Source: Microvenator marinus
GTDB lineage: Bacteria; Myxococcota_A; Bradymonadia; Bradymonadales; Bradymonadaceae
Assembly: GCF_007993755.1 (NCBI RefSeq)
Contig: NZ_CP042467.1
Location: 2,442,001 to 2,506,000, forward strand
Direction of reading: 5' to 3'
DNA: 64,000 nt
Of this stretch, positions 25,529 through 34,514 are shown piece after piece; within the stretch, counting starts at the first letter, position 1, and every line of letters starts with the position of its first letter. The notes beneath the pieces are model-generated. The model did no database searches. It saw only the letters and a program-made list of their open reading frames with translations, and was not told where the DNA came from. Made by a program: the position numbers and the translations under genes.

Positions 25529-26674
25529 CTATCCTCGAAGCAATTCGCCCGCAGGGCGAATCGACGCGATGTGTTCCGACATGGCCTTGAAGACGGCCAT
25601 GATCGGAACCGCGAGAAAGAGGCCGATTGGCCCCCACAACCACCCCCAAAACACACAGGCGAGGAGCACGGCGAGGCTGTTGAGTTTGAGGTGACGCCCG
25701 AGCACGATTGGGGTCACGAAATTGCCCTCAATGCCCGTCATGGCTCCATAAGCGAGCATTACCCAAAGGACCATCCACCAGTCCCCATACTGCATATAGG
25801 TGGCGACGATCGGAAAGACGGTACCCGCGATGGGCCCGACATAAGGGACGAAGTTGAAGATGCCCGCAAGGGCCCCCAACAAGAGCGCATACTTCAAACC
25901 GAACGCTGAATAGACCAGCCACGCTACGCCTGCCAATGCCAGGTTTGTGACGAATCGATTGAAGAGGTAGCGCTGCACGTCCTCGTTGACGTTCTGCATA
26001 ATCTCCAACATCAGGCGGCGCTTTCGAAGCGTGGTGCCCATGATGTTAATCATTTTGGTCTTGAGGACGGGCCCCTCAAGGAGCACAAAAAAGAGCACGA
26101 AAATACAGAGCAGGAATTGCCCCGTGAACTCCAAGACCGAGGTGATCCCGCCGAAGACGTAGCCAGTCACGGAGGACCACCACGCGGTGTTGCCTTCGTC
26201 CAAGAGCACTCGGATTTGCTCTTCGGTATCTGGTGTGAAGTCTTCAACTGCCCCATCTTGCGGCCTTATGGGGTCTATGAGGCCTTCGAGCTGTATTTGC
26301 CATTCAGCGATGACCGCGCGAGCATGGCTTACCGTGTCCGCGATTTGCGGCTCGTACATCGGAATCTCGCTCAGGAATGCCACGATTTCGTACGACATCA
26401 AGATCCCAAGCACACCTAAGAGCGCGATAAAGAGCAAGACCACGATCGTCACCGATAGAGGCCTTGGGAGCGCAATTGGGGTGCCGGGGATGCGGTGCGA
26501 AACAAGCTTCACCAGCGGCCCCAGCACGTAGGCCAGAAAGATGGCCAGCATGGAGGGGATAAATATGGAGCGCAAAAGGTACAGCGAGGCTGTTGTCGCA
26601 ATAATCGCCAGAGCGATTTGCGCTGTGCCAGTCGCAGTCCAGTTGATGCCTTCGTTTTTGACTTCTTCACTCAC
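25529..26674 (-). CDS. AI-2E/PerM-family transporter
   Basis: A polytopic inner-membrane protein of about 381 aa from GTG 26674. It has the family pattern: N-terminal membrane pair, a central soluble segment (about 100-170), and a C-terminal membrane block with the conserved PYVGPIAG and the GNFVTPIVLGR segment near the end. Family members export small molecules such as AI-2 or act as Na/H antiporters (UPF0118); the substrate here is unknown. The start is uncertain: the frame is open to 26758, but MSEEV-type starts are more usual and no clear ribosome site is seen at either position. It is divergent from the large TIG lipoprotein gene and separated from it by about 200 bases. Confidence 0.87.
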   Translation of the reverse strand: MSEEVKNEGINWTATGTAQIALAIIATTASLYLLRSIFIPSMLAIFLAYVLGPLVKLVSHRIPGTPIALPRPLSVTIVVLLFIALLGVLGILMSYEIVAFLSEIPMYEPQIADTVSHARAVIAEWQIQLEGLIDPIRPQDGAVEDFTPDTEEQIRVLLDEGNTAWWSSVTGYVFGGITSVLEFTGQFLLCIFVLFFVLLEGPVLKTKMINIMGTTLRKRRLMLEIMQNVNEDVQRYLFNRFVTNLALAGVAWLVYSAFGLKYALLLGALAGIFNFVPYVGPIAGTVFPIVATYMQYGDWWMVLWVMLAYGAMTGIEGNFVTPIVLGRHLKLNSLAVLLACVFWGWLWGPIGLFLAVPIMAVFKAMSEHIASIRPAGELLRG

Positions 26675-26871
26675 GCCACAACGATCGCTCAAAATCCAGA
26701 ATAAGCCAGAAAATCGGGCGAGGGCTTTCAAGTGTATTCTTACCGAACACGAAAACACCGGTTCGTATTCAGCTTGTACACAGAATCACGAGCCGTAGGC
26801 ATTGAGATGCGCTGTCCAGAGGCCTACCTTCAGTCACAACAAGTGTATTCAACAAATGAGTAGGACTGACT

Positions 26872-29800
26872 ATGAACCACAGAATTTGGCGCGCCGCGCT
26901 TCTGATGCTGGTTGCAGGGTGTTCCAACGAGATTTCGGGGCCATCGCCACAGATCTCGGACACGAACCCCCTTACACCATCATTCGTGTGTAACGAGCAG
27001 ATCGAGACGTGGGTACGCGTTGAGGGGAGCGACTTTAGCCCCTTGGTACTCGACGCACTCAACGATCCCTCGGCAGAAAACCCAACGGTGACCTTGACTC
27101 GGACCAAGTCGATTGAAGGACAAGGCGCCGAGGAACAAACGCTGGTATTGGACAATAGCGAGACCACTCAGGTTCGTTGGTTCAACAACGAAGAGCTGCA
27201 GGTTTTGCTCGGCCCTGAAACCGGTCTAAGTCCAGGCGTTTGGAACGTGACGGTGCAGAATAGCAACGGCAATTCTGCCCAGTCCGAAGATACTCTAGGT
27301 GTTCTTCCAAGACCCAGCATCTCGGCCCTTGAGCCGAGCTACACCTGTCTCGCCCAAGGTGGACGGGAGCTCGTAGTCGTCGGGGATCACTTCCTCGTCC
27401 AAGGAGAAACGCCCGCCACGGTTGAGATCGGCGACAAGACGTACACCCCGAGCGCCGCTGACGAATGCCGCGACCTGCACCCCGTATTCGGCGGAGCCCA
27501 GGTATGCCAGCGCCTGACCATCACGCTCGCCGAGGCGGATTTTGAGCCAGGCTTGCACGATGTCCGAGTCCAAAACGCAGATCCAGCTGCTTGCGAGAGT
27601 GTGGTTGAGGACGATGAGTCTAGACTAACGGTCGTGCCCGAGCCCACGCTCGAGGCGATCATCGAAGACCTCACATGCGTGGCGCAAGGTGAGCGAAGCT
27701 TCGTGGCTCAGGGATTGAACTTCATTCAGGCCGAAGACGCGCCGAGCGTTGAAATCAACGGTCAAGTCTACGCGACAACAACGTCCGGATGCGAAGAAGT
27801 CACGACTTTTGGTGGCTCTTTCCAACGTTGTACCGAAGCCGCGTTCACGATTCCCGCGGCGGACCTGCCAGCGGGCGCATTTGATGTAATCCTGACGAAC
27901 CCAACGCCAGCTGGTTGCTCCACAACCGAGCCCGTGCAACTCACAGTCGTAGCCCCGCCGAGCATCGCCTCGGTGGAGCCAGGGGTGCTCTGCTCCGAAC
28001 AACTCGAAAACACCATCACAATAACCGGCGAGGGCTTTGTCACGTACGACGGCACGGCGCCACAAGTACGGATCGCGGGCGAGACCTTTGACTCTACTGC
28101 TTCAGATTGCTCGGCGATCTCCACGGTGGTCAATGGCAGTGCCGAGACCTGCACCACGCTGAGTGTTGTAGTACCCGCAGAAACGCTTGAACCAGGCGCA
28201 CTGGACGTGGTGGTCATCAATCCCGACCCCGCCGGTTGCGAGTCGGAGAGCGAGGTCGAAGTCAATTTCATCGCCCCTCCGAGCGTAACCGAAGTGGTGC
28301 GCGATTTCATCTGTGTTGAGACGACTGCAGCAGTGTTCAGAGTGGTCGGCGAGGGATTCCTGGTGTTTGAAGGAACTGCCCCCACGGTGACTGTTGACGG
28401 TGTTGCGGCGGCGAATATCGACGCGCAAAACTGTGTGGCTATCGAGGGTGTAGCAAACGCTGAGCTCTGCGACACCTTGGTGCTCGACCTCGCGCTCGGT
28501 GCGGTGGAGCCGGGAGTTCACGACGTCGTCGTGGCCAACCCAGCACCCGCTGCCTGTGTATCCACGGAGCCCGCGACCATGGAGGCCTACCCTGCTCCAA
28601 CGGTGACGGCGGTGACGCCGGAGCTTTTCTGTACGGATGCTGGTGCAACCACACTGACAGTGACGGGTACGAACTTCTACGTGGTCGACGGCGAGAACCC
28701 TGCAGTATCTGTGGGTGCAACGCTGATTCCAGCCACTGCGACCGCCGCCACGTGTACGGACACGAATCGAACAGGCCTACAATCGTGTACGGAACTTACG
28801 GTAGATGTTCCGCAAGGATTCGTGACGCCTTCGGGTGTGACAGAAATCAGTGTTTACAACCCAGCGCCGGTGGCTTGCGGCGCGTCCATCAGCCAGGAAA
28901 CGCTCGTGGCAGGCCCACCAAACGTGGATTCCCTGATGCCGATGGCTGTTTGCGCTGGCGAGCAATTTGACGGCATGGTCACGGCTCAAGGTTCAGCGTT
29001 TTTGGTCATCGACGGCAACTCGCCGAGCGTCATGATCGAGGGTCAAAGCGTGGCGAGCACGCCTTCGGATTGCACCCCTGTAGACCACCCAACCCTTAGT
29101 ATCACGACCTGTAACGAGCTTGCTTTTGTGGTTCCCGTGGCGTTCCGAAGCTCAGACGTAGACATCAGCATCTCCAACCCAGCGCCGTCCGATTGCGGAC
29201 AACGCGACGTCACCCTGGTCCTTGCGCCGACGCCTGAAATTGCGTCGGTAACGCCGCTCAGGCTTTGCGACGCAGGTGGAACCATCCAGATCGACGGTCA
29301 GAATTTCGCCGCGGATATGCAGGTCACGCTCGGTACCGAGATGGCAACAACCGTCACGGTCAACGCCACAGGCACAAGCGCCACGGCTGTGTTTGATCAG
29401 ACAGCCGAGGGCACCTACAGCCTCACGGTCGTCAATCCCGGAACGAGCTGCTCGGCGACTCATATTGAGGACGTTAGGGTTGTCACAGGACCGCGCGCGT
29501 TCTACGTGGACCCGCCAGTCCTCTACGATGGCATCTCAACTCAAGTCACGATCTACCTGACCGGTTTGTTCGGTGGAACGCTGACGGGAGCGTCCCTTGT
29601 GGATTCTCAAGGTACCGAGATCCCGCTCACCGGTCTGACGTTTGACCCTCAACGCCCGAACGTCGCACAAGCTGTTGTTCCAGCGGATACACTCCCTGAG
29701 ATGGTGACATCTGAAACTTACGGAGTAATCCTCACAGACGACGTCTCGTGTAGCGAAACCAGTCCCGGCCTCGTCACCATTACGGACGAACTCACCGTGG

Positions 29801-31782
29801 CAGTCGAGGCGGTCGACCCACCGTTTGGTTGGACCTCGGCCAACACGGACGTGACCATTACCTCGCCTGAGCCCCCTGCGGCTGGTCAAACAAATTTTGC
29901 CGCCACGCCACGCGTCTATCTGAACCCAAGCAACGCTCAGGCGGGCGATATCGCCACAGAAGTAAGGGCGGTCCAATACTTAAGCCCAACGGAGCTCAAC
30001 GGAATCGTGCCACAAGGCCTGCCAGTGGCTACTTATGACGTGATCGTCATCAATCCAGACGGCAGTGTCGGCCTGCTCGCAGGTGGATTTGACGTGACCA
30101 CTGAGCCACCTCCAACGGTGTCGACAGTGAGCCCCGGATCTTGGGAGACCAACGCAACAAACTGGCTCTTCACAGTGGACGGCGAGAACTTCCGAACTCC
30201 AACGATCGAGCTCACATGCCTCTCGGGCAATACGGCTTTGATCACCGTAAACGCATTTACATCGACCACGATCGACGCCTCAGTGGACACTGGGACGCTG
30301 ACCCACCTCGATGTGTGTGTGATTCGAGTCACGAATACGGACGACGGAACCTATGTGGATTATGCGCCGATCACGGTCACAAACCCTGCCGGAAACTTCG
30401 TGTCGTTCGAGAACGGAACCACCATGCAAACTGCCCGCCGCGCACCAGCGCTCGGGGCGGCTCCTGTGACCGCATCCGCTCGGTATATCTACACCGTGGG
30501 CGGGGATGATGGCACGAGTGCCGGTGCCCTTACTAGCGTTGAGGCCAGCGGCCTCGATCGATTCGGGCGTCCCGGCGACTGGTTCGAGCTTGGTCAGGCA
30601 CTGGGTAGTGCCCGAACCCTTTCTCAGGTCGCACGCGTCGGCGATTTCCTTTACCTCGTTGCAGGTCACGACGGCACTGCCGCGACAGGAAGTGTTCTCA
30701 GGGCACATGTGCTGAACCCTCTAGACACCACTGAGATCTCAAACGTGGAGTTTGATATCCGCGAGAACCTGATGGGCGGCATGGCACCAGGAGTTTATTA
30801 TTATCGCGTGGCTCCTGTGATGCCGACCACCGACCCAGCCAACCCCGGTGGCGAAATGCTCGCGTCTGAGCGTCAGCCGGTCAGGATTCCGTTCCAGGGC
30901 ATCGACCTACTCATCGCGTGGACTCCCTACCCAGGCGCGAGCGAGTACCGCGTCTACCGCTCTCCAGCTCCCGATGCGCCTGCGGGCGAAGAGGAGCTCT
31001 TGGTGACCTTGCCAGCAACGAGCACGAGCTATATCGACAACTACTCGCAAGCCACGACGCCCGAATCTCCGCTGCCACTCGGTTCTCTTGGTCAATGGCA
31101 TGACGCGGGTGTCTCATTGGGCACGGCGCGTTATAGCCACGGCTTGACGGTCGCGGTGGACCCGGCAGACGCCAATCTGCGTCATATCTACGCTGTCGGC
31201 GGCACGGATGGCGCCGGAGCTCAACTGAGCTCGGTCGAGCGGGTCTCGGTGACCATCAACGGCCCCAAAGACCAGACACTGGCCACGGGTCAGGTCACAG
31301 CCGCGCTTGGTACGGCCAGAACCGAACTCACGGCGTTGACGGCCAACACTGAGGTTGCGTCGAATATCACGAGCTCCGCCAACTACGTTTTTGCGCTCGG
31401 CGGAAAGACCGGCGCAAACTCGTTCTCGAGAGCCACAGAATGGGCGGAAGTTCAGGCTGGAGGAGACCTCCTATCGTTCACTGGCACTTCACAAAACCAG
31501 CGCAGTCGTTCGGGTTATGCTGCGGCTTTGGCCAACAATAACTTCGTGACAGCATGTGGCCAAAATGGAAGTCCAAGCAACTCGGCAGACAAGATGCCTA
31601 TCTCTGAGACTTCGCCTCCGAACACCGAAAACCCCTCCGCCTTGGGAGCCACAGGCAACCTGGCAAATCGCTACCTTCCCGGTGCGGTGTCCTTTGGAGG
31701 TGTGCTCTACGTGGCAGGCGGTGAAACCGCGTCACCGGCATCAGATACTGTGGACTATTCAACCCTTGGAGGCACTCCATGA
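26872..31782 (+). CDS. Giant lipoprotein with IPT/TIG-like repeats and kelch-like C-terminus
   Basis: A 1636-aa lipoprotein: MNHRIWRAALLMLVAGC, then Ser/Asn. From about residue 30 to 1170 at least ten repeats of some 95-110 residues follow a TIG-like pattern. Each opens with a segment such as PSIxSVEP or PxVTAVTP, contains G-x-x-F near its centre, and ends with VxNPxPAxC. Two cysteines per repeat suggest disulphides. The last 400 residues contain segments such as YIYTVGGDDG, FLYLVAGHDG, HIYAVGGTDG and YVFALGGKTG typical of kelch-type propeller blades, with a fibronectin-like insert. It is probably a surface adhesin. The stop overlaps the next gene's ATG (31779-31782), so it is translationally coupled to an outer-membrane protein. 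Confidence 0.88.
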   Translation: MNHRIWRAALLMLVAGCSNEISGPSPQISDTNPLTPSFVCNEQIETWVRVEGSDFSPLVLDALNDPSAENPTVTLTRTKSIEGQGAEEQTLVLDNSETTQVRWFNNEELQVLLGPETGLSPGVWNVTVQNSNGNSAQSEDTLGVLPRPSISALEPSYTCLAQGGRELVVVGDHFLVQGETPATVEIGDKTYTPSAADECRDLHPVFGGAQVCQRLTITLAEADFEPGLHDVRVQNADPAACESVVEDDESRLTVVPEPTLEAIIEDLTCVAQGERSFVAQGLNFIQAEDAPSVEINGQVYATTTSGCEEVTTFGGSFQRCTEAAFTIPAADLPAGAFDVILTNPTPAGCSTTEPVQLTVVAPPSIASVEPGVLCSEQLENTITITGEGFVTYDGTAPQVRIAGETFDSTASDCSAISTVVNGSAETCTTLSVVVPAETLEPGALDVVVINPDPAGCESESEVEVNFIAPPSVTEVVRDFICVETTAAVFRVVGEGFLVFEGTAPTVTVDGVAAANIDAQNCVAIEGVANAELCDTLVLDLALGAVEPGVHDVVVANPAPAACVSTEPATMEAYPAPTVTAVTPELFCTDAGATTLTVTGTNFYVVDGENPAVSVGATLIPATATAATCTDTNRTGLQSCTELTVDVPQGFVTPSGVTEISVYNPAPVACGASISQETLVAGPPNVDSLMPMAVCAGEQFDGMVTAQGSAFLVIDGNSPSVMIEGQSVASTPSDCTPVDHPTLSITTCNELAFVVPVAFRSSDVDISISNPAPSDCGQRDVTLVLAPTPEIASVTPLRLCDAGGTIQIDGQNFAADMQVTLGTEMATTVTVNATGTSATAVFDQTAEGTYSLTVVNPGTSCSATHIEDVRVVTGPRAFYVDPPVLYDGISTQVTIYLTGLFGGTLTGASLVDSQGTEIPLTGLTFDPQRPNVAQAVVPADTLPEMVTSETYGVILTDDVSCSETSPGLVTITDELTVAVEAVDPPFGWTSANTDVTITSPEPPAAGQTNFAATPRVYLNPSNAQAGDIATEVRAVQYLSPTELNGIVPQGLPVATYDVIVINPDGSVGLLAGGFDVTTEPPPTVSTVSPGSWETNATNWLFTVDGENFRTPTIELTCLSGNTALITVNAFTSTTIDASVDTGTLTHLDVCVIRVTNTDDGTYVDYAPITVTNPAGNFVSFENGTTMQTARRAPALGAAPVTASARYIYTVGGDDGTSAGALTSVEASGLDRFGRPGDWFELGQALGSARTLSQVARVGDFLYLVAGHDGTAATGSVLRAHVLNPLDTTEISNVEFDIRENLMGGMAPGVYYYRVAPVMPTTDPANPGGEMLASERQPVRIPFQGIDLLIAWTPYPGASEYRVYRSPAPDAPAGEEELLVTLPATSTSYIDNYSQATTPESPLPLGSLGQWHDAGVSLGTARYSHGLTVAVDPADANLRHIYAVGGTDGAGAQLSSVERVSVTINGPKDQTLATGQVTAALGTARTELTALTANTEVASNITSSANYVFALGGKTGANSFSRATEWAEVQAGGDLLSFTGTSQNQRSRSGYAAALANNNFVTACGQNGSPSNSADKMPISETSPPNTENPSALGATGNLANRYLPGAVSFGGVLYVAGGETASPASDTVDYSTLGGTP

Positions 31783-32516
31783 GATACTTCGTTTTGACCT
31801 TGATACTTGGGTTGCCTGGCATTCTATTTGCTCAAGAGGCTGAGCCCGCGTCGGCACCAGCTGAGGCACCAGCGGAAGCTACTCCGGTCGCTCCTCCTGG
31901 ACCCGCCGTCGTGCAAAGCGTGGAGCCTGCCGCGACGTCGGAGTCTTCGGACGTGAGTTTTACTCTGGCGCCCCACGTCGGCGTGCTCGTCCCGCAGCTC
32001 TTCTCCGAGCTCGAATCTTGGCCCATTTTTGGTCTGGAATTCGGCTACATCCTCCCATTTGACGTGGGCTCCATGGAGCGTCCGTTGGCGATTACGCTTG
32101 ACGGTATGTACTCGCAGCCTGAGTCATCCGGCAGCGCATTTGAGCCGACCCTTGGCGAGGAAGGCCAGGACTTTGATTGGGAACTCACGCAACGTATGGT
32201 CATCGTGGAACTGGCTGCGCAGTGGCGATTCATGCCGGCAGCGCAGGGTTTGAGCGTCTACGGACTCATCGGACCACGGCTCTATTTGCTCGAATCCGTG
32301 GTAACTGCATCATCCGAAGGCAGTGATTTTGGCGAAAACGCCGAAACTCAGACTCATGTGGGAATGGTCGCGGGTGGCGGAGTTGAGTATCCGCTTGGAC
32401 CGGGCTCGCTCTTCGGCGCGCTGGAGTTTGGCTGGAGCGACCTCAACACCCGCGTAACCGGGGACTCCAACACCGGTACCCTGGTCGTAGATCTCGGCTA
32501 TCGCTTCATGTTCTAG
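31779..32516 (+). CDS. Outer-membrane beta-barrel protein
   Basis: A 245-aa protein with a Sec signal ending FAQ near residue 19, then a Pro/Ala/Glu linker of about 40 residues, then a beta-barrel-like domain of alternating hydrophobic strands (for example LSVYGLIGPRLYL and GLEFGYIL). It ends in YRFMF, whose C-terminal Phe is typical of BAM-inserted barrels. The ATG has GGAGG six bases upstream and overlaps the stop of the giant TIG lipoprotein by four bases. The pair may form a surface complex in which the barrel anchors or displays the large protein; this is inference from coupling. A strong terminator follows. Confidence 0.82.
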   Translation: MRYFVLTLILGLPGILFAQEAEPASAPAEAPAEATPVAPPGPAVVQSVEPAATSESSDVSFTLAPHVGVLVPQLFSELESWPIFGLEFGYILPFDVGSMERPLAITLDGMYSQPESSGSAFEPTLGEEGQDFDWELTQRMVIVELAAQWRFMPAAQGLSVYGLIGPRLYLLESVVTASSEGSDFGENAETQTHVGMVAGGGVEYPLGPGSLFGALEFGWSDLNTRVTGDSNTGTLVVDLGYRFMF

Positions 32517-32544
32517 TCCCACCAATAATTGCCAGGGAAATCAG

Positions 32545-32575
32545 GAAGCGCCGCCATTGGTGGCGCTTCTCTTTT
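32545..32575 (+). terminator. Intrinsic terminator of the TIG/OMP operon
   Basis: An eleven-base-pair stem (GAAGCGCCGCC with GGTGGCGCTTC, one G-T pair) with a three-base ATT loop, followed by TCTTTT. It is the clearest intrinsic terminator in the window. Confidence 0.85.
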
Positions 32576-32633
32576 AGTACGTGCTAGGCATAAAAGAGCC
32601 GTGCTGGTAGAGTGTTTGTATGAGGGAGTGTGC

Positions 32634-34514
32634 GTGACTGACGACCTAATGTTCGAGTACGGCGACACGGAATACGATGATTTTTCGTTCGCTACCGAAG
32701 CCCAACCACAAGCGGGCCTGCCTGAGAAAGGCTCCGTTGTAGACGGGCGCTACCGCGTAAAACGTCGGATTGGCGAAGGCGGATTTGGCTGGGTGTTCGA
32801 AGTTGAGCACACCATGCTCGGGCAAAGTTTTGCCATGAAAATCCTTCACACTCGACTCGCCCAAGACCAAGACTGGCACGTGAGATTCCGCCAGGAGGCA
32901 CGAGCCACAAGCCTCATCGGTCACGAGAACATCGTCTTCGTGACGGATTTCGGTGCCTGCCCAACGTATGGCTACTACTTCGTCATGGAGTATCTGGACG
33001 GTCAGTCCTTAGCCGATTTTTTGGAGCGCCACCGTCAGCTAGACCTTCAGAGTGTGGTGCGGTTTTCGCTGGCAGCCTCAAGTGCATTGTCGGCGGTCCA
33101 CGACCTTGGCATCGTGCACTCCGACCTGAAACCCGCGAACGTCATGCGAATCGAGCGGCCAGGCCGTGACGTCGTCTGGAAGTTCTTGGATTTCGGGACG
33201 TCGAATCTCGTAGTCAATAGCATCGAGTCTGAGAGCGTTTTTGGAACGCCCGCTTACATGCCTCCGGAACAGGCGGCCGGAATTGAGGTGGACCATCGAG
33301 CAGACCAATTCGCGCTCGGTTGCATCATCTACGAAATGCTGACCGGCGAAATTCCGTTTCCCACGGAACGGTGGTCGGACGCTTTTGCCGAAAAGCGCAG
33401 AAAACAAGGCTGGACGCCGATTTCTAACTACCGCAAAGACATCCCTCCTGGCGTTGAAGACGTCATCAAACGCGCCTTGGCCCTCAAACGTGTTGAGCGG
33501 TTCGAGAGTGTTTCCGAGTTCATCTCCGAATTCTGCTCTGCGGCGGGCCAGAAGGTCACGCCCGTGGGTGACCCGCTCGATTTGAGGGTTGGAGCTCAAC
33601 GCGGGTTTGAACGCTCGATGACCGCACCAAAAGTCTCGATTCCTAATGATGCTGCCGAATCCATGGTCGTGCTCCTCCAAGAGGATGACTCCACGGACGA
33701 GCTCGCGAGCCTCATGCCTCGCATCGACATCGTCTTTAATAGTGTGGATAGATTGCGGCGCGAGTATCGTAGAAACCTTGTAGGGGGAGGCATTTACGTA
33801 CCATCCGACTCGCTTCCTCCACTAGGCACTCCGGTTTTGGTGAACATGACCTTACTTCCCAAGGGGCTCAACGTGGAGCTCGAGGGCCGCGTGGTCTCAC
33901 ATAACCTACAAGAACGGGCGCTCCCTGTAGGTTTCGGCGTGGCGTTGGAGAAGAAGGCCGAAGTGAAGCTTCAGGACTTCCTCAATAAGTCGCAGATCGC
34001 ACCGAGGTTTGAGCCGAACGTTCTGGTCTCAAGCGTCCGTGAACCGAGTGCTGGAGATAATCTCAGCGCTGGAGAGGCATTTCTCTTGACGCGCCTTCCA
34101 GACCCTATGCGCGTAGGTCAGATTCGCCAGATGTTGGCGGGTCTTCCATACGAAGTGGACGAATTGATTGCGGAGCTCTCACAGCGGGGCTTCGTGCTCC
34201 TTGAGAACGTGGACCGCACGTCCATTAAAGTAGAGGCCATCAAGCGTGCGCCTTCCAAAGATCGCAAAGAAGAAGTCAAACAGATCCTGGAGCTCGCGGA
34301 TTATTTTGAGCGCGCGGGCAACTTCCTGGGCGCCATGGACGTGATTCGTCGCGGCGTTGAAGTGGAGTCTGGACGAGTTGACCTTCGTCTCAGACTGGCC
34401 CGATACTACCGCGACTTCCGGGGCAATAAAGAAGCCGCCCGACGCGAGGCCGAAGCGGCTTTGAGAGTTGAACCGGACAATAAGGCGGTTCACACGTTCA
34501 TTGCGGGACTCTGA
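32634..34514 (+). CDS. Ser/Thr protein kinase with PilZ-like, winged-helix-like and TPR-like regions
   Basis: A 626-aa cytoplasmic kinase from GTG 32634, five bases after GAGGGAG. Residues 40-310 form an active-looking kinase: GEGGFG (47-52), AMK with Lys69, HSDLKPAN catalytic loop (HSD instead of HRD), LDFG, and GTPAYMPPEQ. Then follow a PilZ-like segment (RREYRRNLVGGGIYV, in which the usual Ser of the second c-di-GMP motif is Val), a winged-helix-like PATAN/DUF4388-type segment (GEAFLLTRL...), and a C-terminal TPR-like region. The same C-terminal order occurs in the pseudokinase at 13500-16316, so the two are paralogues. Substrates are unknown. It converges with the somatomedin-B gene, the two stops being adjacent. 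Confidence 0.9.
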   Translation: MTDDLMFEYGDTEYDDFSFATEAQPQAGLPEKGSVVDGRYRVKRRIGEGGFGWVFEVEHTMLGQSFAMKILHTRLAQDQDWHVRFRQEARATSLIGHENIVFVTDFGACPTYGYYFVMEYLDGQSLADFLERHRQLDLQSVVRFSLAASSALSAVHDLGIVHSDLKPANVMRIERPGRDVVWKFLDFGTSNLVVNSIESESVFGTPAYMPPEQAAGIEVDHRADQFALGCIIYEMLTGEIPFPTERWSDAFAEKRRKQGWTPISNYRKDIPPGVEDVIKRALALKRVERFESVSEFISEFCSAAGQKVTPVGDPLDLRVGAQRGFERSMTAPKVSIPNDAAESMVVLLQEDDSTDELASLMPRIDIVFNSVDRLRREYRRNLVGGGIYVPSDSLPPLGTPVLVNMTLLPKGLNVELEGRVVSHNLQERALPVGFGVALEKKAEVKLQDFLNKSQIAPRFEPNVLVSSVREPSAGDNLSAGEAFLLTRLPDPMRVGQIRQMLAGLPYEVDELIAELSQRGFVLLENVDRTSIKVEAIKRAPSKDRKEEVKQILELADYFERAGNFLGAMDVIRRGVEVESGRVDLRLRLARYYRDFRGNKEAARREAEAALRVEPDNKAVHTFIAGL

